From: Tabrizicola flagellatus
GTDB lineage: Bacteria > Pseudomonadota > Alphaproteobacteria > Rhodobacterales > Rhodobacteraceae
Length of the DNA: 64,000 nucleotides
NCBI RefSeq assembly: GCF_008271465.1
Contig: NZ_VMDU01000002.1
Span: forward strand, 372,001-436,000
Direction: 5' to 3'
Shown: positions 30,092 through 39,600 of the stretch, piece by piece
Numbering within the stretch: position 1 is the stretch's first letter
How the letters are laid out: each line of letters starts with the position of its first letter
Notes under the pieces: generated by a model
What the model was told of the DNA's origin: nothing
Databases searched by the model: none
The model's input: only the letters and a program-made list of their open reading frames with translations
Made by a program: the position numbers and the translations under genes

Positions 30092-31702
30092 TCAGGCCTC
30101 GGCCTCCTCGTCGTCGGCAGCCTCTTCTTCCGGCTGCTCCAGTTCCGCAGGATCGACCCAGCCCAGCATGACGCGCGCGGTCATGATGAGGTTCTGCGCC
30201 TCTTCCAGCGACATGTCGAACTTTTCCAGGACGCCCTCGTCCTTCTTGCGCTGGCCGTTCTCCGTGGTCCAGCCGCCGGCCAGTTCCCAGTCGGCACAGG
30301 TGGCGAAATCTTCCAGAGTCTTGATCCCGTCCTGGGCCAGAGCCTCGAGCATCTGCGGCGTCAGGCCCTCGAAGTTGACCAGGCTGTCCTCGACTCCCAG
30401 CTTGCGGGCGTTTTCCAGCGCCTTGGCATTGGCCGCATCGAGATAATCGCGGGCGCGGGCCTGAAGTTCGGCCGCCGTGTCCTCGTCGAAGCCGTCGATG
30501 GACAGAAGTTCGTCCAGATCGACATAGGCGACTTCCTCCAGATTGGTGAAACCCTCGGAGACCAGAAGCTGGGCCATCATCTCGTCCACGTCGAGCGAAT
30601 CCATGAACAGCTTGGTGCGCTCGGCGAATTCGGCCTGGCGGCGCTGCGATTCCTCGGCTTCGGTCAGGATGTCGATGTCGAGGCCGGTCAGCTGCGATGC
30701 AAGCCGCACGTTCTGGCCGCGACGACCGATGGCGAGCGACAGTTGCTCATCGGGGACGACGACCTCGATCTTGCCGGCTTCCTCGTCGAACACGACCTTC
30801 GAGACCTCGGCCGGTTGCAGCGCGTTCACCAGGAAGGTCGCGATGTCCTGGTTCCACGGGATGATGTCGATCTTTTCGCCCTGAAGCTCGTTCACGACGG
30901 CCTGCACGCGGCTGCCGCGCATGCCGACGCAGGCGCCCACGGGGTCGATGGAGTTGTCGTAGCTGATGACGGCGATCTTGGCGCGGCTGCCCGGATCGCG
31001 GGCGACGGCCTTGATCTCGATGATGCCGTCATAGATTTCCGGCACTTCCATCTTGAAGAGTTCCGCCATGAACTGCGGGTCGGTGCGCGACAGGAGCACC
31101 TGCGGCCCGCGCGGTTCGCGGCGGACGTCCTTGATGTAGCAGCGGATGCGGTCGCCGATGCGGTAGGCCTCGCGGCCGATCTTCTCGTTCCGGCGCAGGA
31201 TGCCCTCGCCCCGGCCGATGTCGACGATGATGTTGCCGTATTCCTCACGCTTGACGGCGCCGTTGATGATCGTGCCCTTGCGGTCCTTGAATTCCTCGTA
31301 CTGGCGGTCGCGTTCGGCCTCGCGCACCTTCTGCAGGATGACCTGCTTGGCCGATTGCGCGGCGATGCGGCCCAGATCGACGGGGGGAACCTCGTCCACG
31401 ATCTCGTCGCCGACCTTGGGATCAGCCAGGTAGGACTTCGCCTGTTTCACCGTCAGCTGGGCGTGGTGGTTTTCCACCGCGTCGTCCTCGACCACGGTGC
31501 GGACGCGGGTGAAGGTCGCGCGACCGGTCTTGCGGTCGATCTTGACGCGGATGTCCATCTCGGCGCCGTAGCGCGACTTGGCGGCCCGGGCGAGGCTGTC
31601 CTCCATCGCCTGGATCACCAGATCCGGGTCGATCATCTTTTCGCGCGCCACGGCTTCGGCGGTCTGCAGAAGCTCCAGCTGGTTGGCGGAGGTGATTGCC
31701 AT
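30092..31702 (-). CDS. nusA: Transcription termination/antitermination factor NusA
   Basis: A 536-residue NusA. Domains in order: N-terminal RNA-polymerase-binding domain (~1-125), S1 (~135-200, [21 protein letters not shown]), KH1 and KH2 (~205-345, [26 protein letters not shown] and [17 protein letters not shown]), two C-terminal helix-hairpin-helix-type regions and an acidic tail. It modulates pausing, intrinsic termination and antitermination. It lies 12 bp after rimP. An intrinsic terminator in the leader of this operon could be a target of NusA autoregulation. Confidence 0.99.
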   Translation of the reverse strand: MAITSANQLELLQTAEAVAREKMIDPDLVIQAMEDSLARAAKSRYGAEMDIRVKIDRKTGRATFTRVRTVVEDDAVENHHAQLTVKQAKSYLADPKVGDEIVDEVPPVDLGRIAAQSAKQVILQKVREAERDRQYEEFKDRKGTIINGAVKREEYGNIIVDIGRGEGILRRNEKIGREAYRIGDRIRCYIKDVRREPRGPQVLLSRTDPQFMAELFKMEVPEIYDGIIEIKAVARDPGSRAKIAVISYDNSIDPVGACVGMRGSRVQAVVNELQGEKIDIIPWNQDIATFLVNALQPAEVSKVVFDEEAGKIEVVVPDEQLSLAIGRRGQNVRLASQLTGLDIDILTEAEESQRRQAEFAERTKLFMDSLDVDEMMAQLLVSEGFTNLEEVAYVDLDELLSIDGFDEDTAAELQARARDYLDAANAKALENARKLGVEDSLVNFEGLTPQMLEALAQDGIKTLEDFATCADWELAGGWTTENGQRKKDEGVLEKFDMSLEEAQNLIMTARVMLGWVDPAELEQPEEEAADDEEAEA

Positions 31703-31714
31703 GGGTCTCTCTCC

Positions 31715-32320
31715 CTAGTGTTTCGTCTCGGGGGCGGGATCTTCTTCCTCGTCCCCGTCAGTTTCCTCGATCTCGTCGAACTGGCCGTCAGTGGGTTCGG
31801 CTACCTTCTTCTGGCGCAGCATCTCGGCGATCAGCGCATCGGTCAGGACCAGCTTCGCGTCCGACAGCCAGTCGAACTTGAGCCCGATGGTGACCTCTTC
31901 GCCCGCGTCCTCGATGGTGATGAGGACCTCATCCCCATCGACCCCCGCCAGATCGCCCTTGAAGCGGCGGCGGCCGTCGATCAGTTCGGTCGTCTCGACC
32001 CGGGCTTCCCAGCCCTTCCAGGTCGCGAAATCCTTCAGCCGGGTCAGCGGCCGGTCGATTCCGGGGGAGGAGACTTCCAGAATATAGTTGTCCTCCAGCG
32101 GGTCTTCCACGTCCAGCACTGCAGATACCGCGGTGGAGATGTCGCCGCATTCGTCCACGCCGATCCCGCCCTCGGGCCTGTCGGCCATGATCTGCAAGAC
32201 GCGCGTCTTGCCACCCATCAGCCGCAGGCGGATGAGTTCGTAGCCCATGCCTTCGATCACCGGCTGGACGATGTCGGCAAGGCGGCGGTCGATGGCGGTT
32301 TTCGCGACGAGATCGGTCAT
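31715..32320 (-). CDS. rimP: Ribosome maturation factor RimP
   Basis: A 201-residue RimP needed for 30S subunit maturation. The N-terminal domain contains [24 protein letters not shown] and [19 protein letters not shown]. The motif [15 protein letters not shown] is diagnostic. The C-terminal part is longer and acidic ([17 protein letters not shown]). It is the first gene of rimP-nusA-ylxR-infB. An intrinsic terminator lies in its leader, ending 10 bp upstream of the start codon. Confidence 0.97.
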   Translation of the reverse strand: MTDLVAKTAIDRRLADIVQPVIEGMGYELIRLRLMGGKTRVLQIMADRPEGGIGVDECGDISTAVSAVLDVEDPLEDNYILEVSSPGIDRPLTRLKDFATWKGWEARVETTELIDGRRRFKGDLAGVDGDEVLITIEDAGEEVTIGLKFDWLSDAKLVLTDALIAEMLRQKKVAEPTDGQFDEIEETDGDEEEDPAPETKH

Positions 32321-32330
32321 CAGGGTTCCA

Positions 32331-32358
32331 AAACGAAAAAGCGGACCAGGCGGCCCGC
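32331..32358 (-). terminator. Leader terminator (attenuator) upstream of rimP
   Basis: On the minus strand GCGGGCC-GCCT-GGTCCGC (32358-32341) forms a 7-bp stem with one G-U pair, extended by an A-U pair, and is followed by TTTTTCGTTT (32340-32331). That is a canonical intrinsic terminator. No minus-strand gene ends upstream; the next gene upstream is on the other strand. So it lies in the 5' leader of the rimP operon and would act as an attenuator. Confidence 0.75.
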
Positions 32359-32409
32359 TCGCATCTTCCGGTAGCTTCGAGTTTGGACCCCGAAACCGCT
32401 GTTGGCGTC

Positions 32410-32438
32410 GATATAGGCCGTTGACCCGAGGGATGCAA
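32410..32438 (-). promoter_or_regulatory. Candidate promoter of rimP-nusA-ylxR-infB
   Basis: On the minus strand TTGCAT (32438-32433) and TATATC (32415-32410) are 17 bases apart. Transcription would start near 32403, giving an approximately 80-base leader that contains the terminator just before rimP. The -35 match is modest. Confidence 0.45.
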
Positions 32439-32521
32439 GGCCGTTCTCCCCGACCCCGAAGCCTTTTCCCCCGATCGACCTGTATTATCCTTGACTCGTG
32501 CCGACCACGAAGAGGCTGCCC

Positions 32522-33034
32522 ATGGTGCCCGTCAACACAGGATGCGAGCCGTCATATGTGCTGAACATCGCTCAGTTCGAGGCGGTGGAACGGCCGATCG
32601 GCTTCGCCATGCTGAACGCCATCCTGGCCATCCAGCTGGATCTTCAGAGAACGGTAAAGCTCAGGCCCGAGGAATGCATGGTGTTCCTCGTCATCGTTGC
32701 CGCCACCGTCCAGAGGTTCATGCGGGCACCCTCCGCCCGCGAAGCGCTGCTGACCCGCCAGCAGCTCCCGCCCGAATATCGTGGCCACATCTCGCGCCGC
32801 CGGATTGCCGAAGCCCTTGACCTGCCCGTCGAAACGGTGCGCCGTCATGTTGACCGACTGCTTGCGCGGCAACTGGTGGTCGAAAGGGGGCGCGGTCAGA
32901 TCTCGACCCCGGGCGGAACCCTCGCCAGGTTCAGCGAGAACGGCACCACGCTGTCGGTCGCGCGACAGTTCCTCGGGGTGGTCAGGACGATGGACCGACT
33001 CGGCGCGCTGTCGAGGACGCGGACCATGCCCTGA
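32522..33034 (+). CDS. Winged-helix DNA-binding protein of unknown target
   Basis: A 170-residue protein. A helical N-terminal part (residues ~13-80) precedes a winged helix at ~88-125, with recognition region [21 protein letters not shown] and wing [15 protein letters not shown]. The layout suits a small transcription factor; I cannot name its ligand or targets. The ATG at 32522 lies six bases after AAGAGG; a GTG eight codons upstream is possible but lacks a good ribosome-binding site. It stands alone, divergent from the rimP operon and convergent with a secreted-protein gene. Confidence 0.75.
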   Translation: MVPVNTGCEPSYVLNIAQFEAVERPIGFAMLNAILAIQLDLQRTVKLRPEECMVFLVIVAATVQRFMRAPSAREALLTRQQLPPEYRGHISRRRIAEALDLPVETVRRHVDRLLARQLVVERGRGQISTPGGTLARFSENGTTLSVARQFLGVVRTMDRLGALSRTRTMP

Positions 33035-33081
33035 ACCTGCGACGCCCCGAGGCAACGGGGCGCCGCTGCGGTCCGACCGGA

Positions 33082-33582
33082 TCACTGGGCGGGCATCAGA
33101 ACCGTGATACGGCCTTCGGTATCCTCGGTCAGTTCGTCCCTGATCTCGGCGCCGCGGGCACAGAAGCGCGCAGGGTCATAGGCCGCGACTGCGGTCAGAC
33201 CGCCGAGGCTCATCGCATAGGCCCCCATCACCATGTCCACGGCCAGATTGTTCTGACCCTCCTCCGTCATCCCCTGGAGGCCGGACAGGATATCGGATAT
33301 CACCGCCGCGAATTTCGTTTCATCGACGGCATAGCCGTCGCAGTTCTCGGCCAGCGCGCGCTGCTGCGCGACGATCAGGAGACGCAGGCTGTCGCCCGGC
33401 GACAACAGGCCCGACTGCTCGGTCATGATGCGCTCGAGCGCCTTGGTGTTCACCGCCTTCTCCATCCGCGCGACCGGATCGATGGTCGCGGGATCGACCG
33501 GGGTCTGGGCTTCTTCCGCCGACACGGGCAGCGCGGCCAGCAGGCTTGCCGCTGCCAGAACGAGGATATGACGAGACTTCAT
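33082..33582 (-). CDS. Small secreted protein, unknown function
   Basis: A 166-residue protein with a clear signal peptide (MKSRHILVLAAASLLAALPVSAEE). The mature part is mostly helical, with two cysteines (ENCDGYAVDE and DPARFCARGAE) that could form a disulphide. I do not recognise the family. The start ATG follows GGAAAGGAAAACC. It lies 24 bp downstream of another small secreted protein gene, so the two are probably co-transcribed. Confidence 0.7.
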   Translation of the reverse strand: MKSRHILVLAAASLLAALPVSAEEAQTPVDPATIDPVARMEKAVNTKALERIMTEQSGLLSPGDSLRLLIVAQQRALAENCDGYAVDETKFAAVISDILSGLQGMTEEGQNNLAVDMVMGAYAMSLGGLTAVAAYDPARFCARGAEIRDELTEDTEGRITVLMPAQ

Positions 33583-33606
33583 GGTTTTCCTTTCCGTGCC
33601 AAGGGG

Positions 33607-33900
33607 TCAGATGCCGAAGATCCGCCGGGTCCAGCGATAGGAGAAGTGCCCGTCCTTGAAGCACTGTTTGGGCTTCGGCAGGCAGATCACGCCCTGGGCC
33701 GGGCTGAACGGATCGCCGTAACGGTCTTCGTCCCAGCCGTCCGGGTCGTTCTTGGCCTTGGCAACCGCGACGCCAAGGATCGCCAAGGCCGCAAGCGCGC
33801 GGGCGATGTCTTCCTTGTCGGGCTTGGCCGCAACGGGAGCCGGCATCGCCACCAGCGCCGCAACGGCCATCGCGGCGATACCACCTTTCAGAATCCTCAT
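33607..33900 (-). CDS. Small secreted protein, unknown function
   Basis: A 97-residue protein. The signal peptide ends near PVAAKPDKED. A hydrophobic helical stretch (IARALAALAILGVAVAKAK) precedes an aromatic C-terminus with two cysteines (GVICLPKPKQCFKDGHFSYRW). No family is recognised. It has an excellent ribosome-binding site (AAGGAGG, 33902-33908). The 130-bp gap upstream holds competing hairpins, described separately. Confidence 0.7.
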   Translation of the reverse strand: MRILKGGIAAMAVAALVAMPAPVAAKPDKEDIARALAALAILGVAVAKAKNDPDGWDEDRYGDPFSPAQGVICLPKPKQCFKDGHFSYRWTRRIFGI

Positions 33901-33979
33901 GCTTGATCCTCCTTAAGCTTCCTGGCCGCACGGCACGGCCGGACCCGGGCCTGCACAGAGTGAAGATAGCCAAGAGAAT

Positions 33980-34019
33980 CATGTCGTTCTTCAAGACATG
34001 ACCCGGATCGGGTCATGTC
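33980..34019. other. Three-armed inverted repeat between methyltransferase and small secreted gene
   Basis: GACATGACCCG (33995-34005) and CGGGTCATGTC (34009-34019) form a perfect 11-bp stem with loop GAT, 12 bp after the methyltransferase stop. An additional CATGTC (33980-33985) can pair with GACATG (33995-34000) instead. The long stem may terminate the methyltransferase message, although no T-run follows. The alternative arm makes a switch possible. Confidence 0.5.
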
Positions 34020-34030
34020 CTTCCCGGGAC

Positions 34031-34657
34031 TCAGATCCGGCGGAACACCATCACCAGGCCGCGGTCGTCCTTGTGCGGATGGTCCGCGCACTCGTAGATC
34101 GGGATGTCGCGCCAGGCGACCGGGGTGATCCGGCCATGCGCCACCATCCGGGCAAGTTCCGAGCCGAAGCCGGCCCCGTCCAGCACCGGGCCGATGGTGC
34201 CGCAGGCAAAGACCGCGCCGGGGCGGGTGATGCGCAGAAGCTCGGGGAAACATTCCGGGCCGACATGGCCATGGGTGAAGGTGCCGCAGCTGACGATGGC
34301 GTCATAGCTCGCGTCGGGGATGTCCAGGGCCTTGGTCAGGTCGCCCAGCATCAGGTTCCGGTAAAGGCCCTTCGGTCGCGCGACCTCCAGCATCTCGGGC
34401 GTGATGTCCAGCGCGTCCACCGTCAGTCCGCGCAGGTGTTCCGCCACCAGGCCCGTGCCCGCGCCGATGTCCAGGATTTCGGCCCCTTCGGCGATCTCGC
34501 CCTTCAGGATCGCCGCGATCTCGCGAGGGGCGATGTAGCCCCAGGCCGCGCCGAAGCTTTCGTCGTAGGTCTCCGCCCAGTCGCCATACATGCGGCGGGC
34601 GTCCTCGGGACCGTTGATCCGGTAGGCTTCGTCCAGGTCATAGGCGTCTTCGGTCAT
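34031..34657 (-). CDS. Class I SAM-dependent methyltransferase
   Basis: A 208-residue methyltransferase. The SAM-binding motif I is ILDIGAGTGLVAEHL, preceded by MYGDWAETYDESF. The acidic motif II is VDALDITPEMLEVAR and motif III includes DAIVSCGTFTHGHVGPECFPEL. The substrate is not evident. The ATG at 34657 is chosen because GGAGG lies seven bases upstream; a TTG two codons earlier is less likely. It is divergent from tamA, with 158 bp between the two starts. Confidence 0.85.
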   Translation of the reverse strand: MTEDAYDLDEAYRINGPEDARRMYGDWAETYDESFGAAWGYIAPREIAAILKGEIAEGAEILDIGAGTGLVAEHLRGLTVDALDITPEMLEVARPKGLYRNLMLGDLTKALDIPDASYDAIVSCGTFTHGHVGPECFPELLRITRPGAVFACGTIGPVLDGAGFGSELARMVAHGRITPVAWRDIPIYECADHPHKDDRGLVMVFRRI

Positions 34658-34815
34658 CTGCAATCCTCCAGCTTCGCGGCGGTGATGCTACGATCCTGTC
34701 ACAGGCTGATGACGGCTTGAGGGAACCGGAGGCTTGCCGACCGGCTTTCCCCCGATTGAAGGGTCCGGCACAAGCTGCAATAGTCCGGGGAATGCAGGGA
34801 AAGGGGTCAGGCTGG

Positions 34816-36636
34816 ATGCACGCCGGTCCGAAGACATCGCGGCTCCGGTGCGCGCTTGGCCTTCTGGTCGGGGTGCTGGCGGCATCCCCCGTGCTGGCGC
34901 TGGAGCGGCTGGACATCTCGGTCGCCGGCGGATCCGAGGAACTGACGAAGGCGGTGACCGAGGCGGCGATGGTTCGGTCGCTGCAACAGCAGGGCCAGAC
35001 CGATCCGCAGGACCTGCTGGCGGCGGCGCGGTCGGATTACGCGCATATCCTTGCGGCGCTTTATGCCAGGGGCCACTATTCGGTCGACATCCGCATCCTG
35101 ATCGACGGGCGCGAGGCGGCGGCGATCCCTGCGCTCGAGGCGCCGCGTGCGATCTCGACCATCCGTATCCTGGTGGACCCAGGCCCGCCCTTCCGGTTCG
35201 GCCAGGCGCGAATCGCCCCCCTCGCGCCGGGGACCGAGCTGCCCGAAGGCTTCCGCACCGGCGCTCCGGCGGAAAGCGGCCAGGTGCAGTCGGCGGTCGA
35301 TGTCGCCATCGCCGCCTGGCGCGAGGCCGGCCATGCCAAGGCCTTCGTCGGACAGGAGCGGGTGCTGGCCGATCACGCCGCCCGGCGGATCGACGCCGAT
35401 GTCGGCCTGACGCCAGGTCCGCGCCTGCGCTTCGGGCCGCTCACCATCACCGGGGAACAGCGCATGCGCGAGGCGCGCATCCGCAAGATCGCCGGCCTGC
35501 CCGAGGGCGAGACCTTCAGCGAGACCGAACTGCGCCGGGCCGAGACGCGGCTGCGCCGCACCGGCATCTTCTCGTCCGTCGCGCTGACCGAGGACGACCG
35601 GATCACCGCGCCGGACCTTCTGGGCATCACCGCGACCGTGGTCGAGCAGAAGCCGCGCCGCTATTCGCTGGGTGTCGAAATAGCCAGCCTGGACGGCCTG
35701 TCGCTTTCGGCCGCCTGGCTGCACCGCAACCTTCTGGGCGGGGGCGAAAGGCTGGGGATCAAGGGCGAGATCACCAACATCGGCACCAGCCTCAGCGGCA
35801 TCGATTACGGGCTGGAGGTGACGCTCGACCGCCCCGCGACGCTGAGTGCGGACACCTCGGCCGGTCTGGTGCTGAGCTACCGGCACGAGGACGAGATCGA
35901 CTACAACCTTGACGCCTTCAGCTTCGGCTTGCGGTTTTCCCACGTGTTTTCCGAACAGCTGACGGCGCGGGCCGGGCTGACCTATGACACCGCTAGGGGG
36001 CGAGACCCCGGCGGACGGTTCGACTTCCGCAACCTGTCGCTGCCCGCGGGACTGACCTGGGACCGACGCGACGTGGCGACGGATCCGACGAAGGGCTTCT
36101 ACATCGATGCGACAGCCAAGCCCTTCCTGGGCTTCGGCACCACCGGATCGGGCTTGCGCGCCACGCTGGACGGGCGCATCTATCGCAGCCTCGGCTCCGG
36201 GGGCCGTTTCGTGCTTGCGGCGCGGGCGCAGGCCGGGGCGGTCTTCGGCCCGGCGCTGCTGGAAACGCCGCGCAGCGACCTGTTCTTCTCGGGTGGGGGC
36301 GGCACGGTGCGCGGCCAGCCCTATCGCTCGCTGGGGGTTGCCATAACGCGGGGTTTCGGGCCGCAGTTCCTGATCGGCGGCAACCGATTCCTTGCCGCCT
36401 CGGTGGAACTGCGCGCCAGCGTGACCGAACGGATCGGGGTGGTCGGCTTTGTCGACTGGGGCAGCATCGGGGTGGATGGCTTCTCGGGTGATCTGGCCAA
36501 TTCCCATGCCGGGGCCGGGCTGGGGCTGCGCTATGACACCGGGCTTGGCCCGATCCGGCTGGACGTGGCGGCACCGATCAGCGGCACCACCGGCGACGGG
36601 GTGCAGATCTATGTCGGCCTGGGGCAGTCCTTCTGA
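34816..36636 (+). CDS. tamA: TamA, outer-membrane component of the translocation and assembly module
   Basis: A 606-residue Omp85-family protein. The signal peptide is residues 1-28 (ending ASPVLA). Periplasmic POTRA-like repeats cover ~30-270 (AISTIRILVDPGPPFRFGQA, RIRKIAGLPEGETFSETELRRAETRLRRTGIF). A 16-stranded barrel follows, with the conserved loop GGGGTVRGQPYRSLG and the C-terminal aromatic end GLGQSF. With TamB it helps place outer-membrane proteins or move lipids between membranes. The ATG at 34816 gives a clean signal peptide and follows AAAGGGG; an ATG at 34792 is possible. Its stop overlaps the tamB start by one base. Confidence 0.93.
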   Translation: MHAGPKTSRLRCALGLLVGVLAASPVLALERLDISVAGGSEELTKAVTEAAMVRSLQQQGQTDPQDLLAAARSDYAHILAALYARGHYSVDIRILIDGREAAAIPALEAPRAISTIRILVDPGPPFRFGQARIAPLAPGTELPEGFRTGAPAESGQVQSAVDVAIAAWREAGHAKAFVGQERVLADHAARRIDADVGLTPGPRLRFGPLTITGEQRMREARIRKIAGLPEGETFSETELRRAETRLRRTGIFSSVALTEDDRITAPDLLGITATVVEQKPRRYSLGVEIASLDGLSLSAAWLHRNLLGGGERLGIKGEITNIGTSLSGIDYGLEVTLDRPATLSADTSAGLVLSYRHEDEIDYNLDAFSFGLRFSHVFSEQLTARAGLTYDTARGRDPGGRFDFRNLSLPAGLTWDRRDVATDPTKGFYIDATAKPFLGFGTTGSGLRATLDGRIYRSLGSGGRFVLAARAQAGAVFGPALLETPRSDLFFSGGGGTVRGQPYRSLGVAITRGFGPQFLIGGNRFLAASVELRASVTERIGVVGFVDWGSIGVDGFSGDLANSHAGAGLGLRYDTGLGPIRLDVAAPISGTTGDGVQIYVGLGQSF

Positions 36637-39600
36637 TGCGGCGCGCGCTTGCCTTCGCCCTCTGCCTGCTCGCCCTGCCCGCCCAGGCGCAAGAGCAGGA
36701 CGACCGCGACTACCTGACCGCCTTTCTGGAAGACACGCTCTCCGGTGCGGGGCGCAAGGTCACGGTGACGGGCTTTGCCGGCGCGCTTTCGGCCCAGGCC
36801 ACGATCGAGCAGCTGACCATCGCCGACGACCAGGGCATCTGGATCACGCTGAACGGCGTTGTGCTGGACTGGTCGCGCTCGGCGCTTCTGTCGGGCGAGG
36901 TGGTGGTCAACGAACTGTCCGCCGACGAGATCATCGTCGCCCGTGCGCCCGTCGGCTCGGCCGAGGCTGTGCCCGCGCCCGAGGCGGCCGGGTTCAGCCT
37001 TCCCGAACTGCTGGTCTCGATCGATATCGAGAAGGTCGCCGCCGACCGGATCGAGCTGGGCACCGATCTGCTTGGCCAGCCGGTCACCGGCACGCTGTCG
37101 GCCTCGCTGCAACTGGCCGGGGGCGAGGGGCAGGCGGTGCTGGACCTGATCCGCACCGGCGACGGCCCCTCGGGCGAGGTGCGGCTGGACGCGGCCTATG
37201 CCAATGCGACGCGAGAACTGAAGCTGTCGCTCCGGGCCGAAGAGGCGGCGGGCGGGATCGCGGCCAGCCTGCTGGGCATCCCCGGCGCACCCTCTGCGCA
37301 GTTGCAGGTCGAGGGGCAGGGGCCGATCGACGATTTCGCGGCCGATGTCTCGCTGGCAACGGATGGTGCCGACCGGCTGACCGGCACGGTCACGCTGCGG
37401 GCCGAGGACGGCGGGAACCGCCTTGGTGCCGACCTTGCGGGGGATCTCGCGCCGATGCTGGCGCCGGACCTGGTGGATTTCTTCGGCACCGAGGTCGGCC
37501 TGAAGCTCGACGCCTGGCGCAGCGCCGGCGGGCGGGTGCGGGTGGACCGTTTCGACCTGGCCGCGCGGTCGCTGGCCCTGACCGGCGCGGCCGAGATCGC
37601 GGCGGATGGCGTGCCCGAGCGGCTGGAGGTCAGCGGTCGCCTCGTCGCGCCGGACGGGGCGCCGGTGGTGCTGCCGCTGGCCGACGGGACGAAGGTCAGC
37701 AGCGCCGATTTCCAGTTGAGATCCGCGCAGGGCGATGCCGACAGCTGGTCGGGCAGCCTGTCGGTGCGGGGGCTGGACCGGCCCGACCTGAAGATCGCCG
37801 ACCTTGCGGTCACGGGCTCGGGCCGGATCGGGCGCAGCGCGGCGGGGCGGAGCTTCGGCGGCACGCTGAGCGGAAGCGCCTCAGGCCTTCAGCCCTCCGA
37901 CCCCGCCCTGGCCGAGGCGCTGGGCCCGGCGCTGACCGGCGGGCTGCGATTCTTCACCCGCGAAGGCGCGGGCGCGCTGCAACTGACCGACATCCGGCTG
38001 GAAGGCGCGGGCCTGACCGGAACCGGCGCGGTGCGGATCGAGGGGCTGGACCAGGCCTTGCGAATGACCGGCAAGCTGGCCGTCGAGGCCGCGGATTTCT
38101 CGCGCTTCTCGCGGCTGGCAGGCCGTCCGCTGGGCGGGGCGGGGCGGCTGGAGGTGTCGGGCGAGGCAAGCCGGCTGTCGGGCGTCTTCGATGCCGAGAT
38201 CGCCTTCGACGGCTCCGGTCTGTCGATCGGTCAACCCGAGGCGGACCGGCTGCTTTCCGGGGCCTCGCGGCTGACCGCCTCGGTCCGGCGGGACGAGACG
38301 GGCACGGCCCTGCGCAGCCTGGATCTGAAGGCGGGGGCCTTGCGGGCGAGCGCGAGCGGCCGGCTGGCCTCGGCCGGGTCGGACTTGACGGGAACGGTCA
38401 GCCTTGCCGATCTGTCGGCGCTCCGGGCGGGCTATGGCGGTGCGGTGACGCTCGAGGGCCGCTTCACCGGCACGCCCGAGGCCGGGGCGATCAGGCTGAC
38501 GGGGCAGGGCCGGTCACTGCGCATTGGCAACGCCGAAGCGGATCGGCTGTTGGCCGGGCAAAGCAATCTCGACCTCGACCTTGGCCTGAACGGGGGGGTG
38601 ATCCAGGTTCGCTCCGCCCGGTTGCAGAACCCGCAACTGTCCGCCACGGCGCAGGGCGAGATCACCGGCGAGGTGCGGCGGATCACGCTGGACGCGCGGC
38701 TGGCGAACCTGGGGCTGATCGTGCCCGAAGTCTCGGGCCCGCTGACCGTGGCCGGAACGGCGGTGCAGGACGCGGCGGGCTATCGGCTCGACCTGCGCGG
38801 CAACGGGCCGGGCCAGTTCGCCGCCCGGGTCGAGGGGCGGGTGGCGAACGATTTCCGCACCGCCGACCTCGCGACCAACGGCTCGGGCGAGGCGGGGCTT
38901 GCGAACCTGTTCCTTTCGCCGCGGTCCGCCTCGGGACGGGTCGGCTATGACCTGCGGCTGAACGGGCCGCTGGCGCTGACGTCGCTTTCGGGGCGTGTCA
39001 CCCTGTCTGACGGCCGCATCTCTGACCCGGAACTGGGTCTGTCCCTGCAACAGGTGCAGGCCATCGGGCAACTGGCGGGCGGGACGCTGCAGCTTTCGGC
39101 GACCTCGGGCCTGTCCTCGGGCGGGCGGCTGCGGGTGGACGGGCCGATCCGGCTGAACGGGCGGCAGGAGGCCGACCTGAGCATCGCCCTCGACGGGCTG
39201 CGGCTTTACGATCCCGAGTTGTATGAAACGCGGGTCAGCGGCAATCTGGCATTGCGCGGGCCGCTGGCCGGCGGGGCGGTGCTGTCCGGTGCGCTGCAAC
39301 TCGGAGAAACCGAGGTGCTGGTGCCGGCCTCGGGATTCAGCTCGGCCGATGCCTTGATGAACATCCGCCATGTCCGCGACACGGCGCCCGTGCGCGACAC
39401 CCGGCGCAAGGCGGGCCTTCTGGACGCCATCGCCGCCGCGTCGCGTGATGCGGCGCCAGCCCGGGCACTCGGGCTGGACCTGACGATCACCGCCCCCGCC
39501 CGGGTCTTCGTCCGCGGCCGGGGGATCGACGCCGAGCTTGGCGGCAGCCTGCGGCTTCTGGGCACGACGTCGGACGTCCGTCCGGCAGGGGGCTTCAGCC

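Noticed and set aside
34717-34815. An earlier start for tamA
   Set aside because: The added N-terminus would place 33 polar residues before the signal peptide; the ATG at 34816 gives a standard signal and has AAAGGGG upstream.
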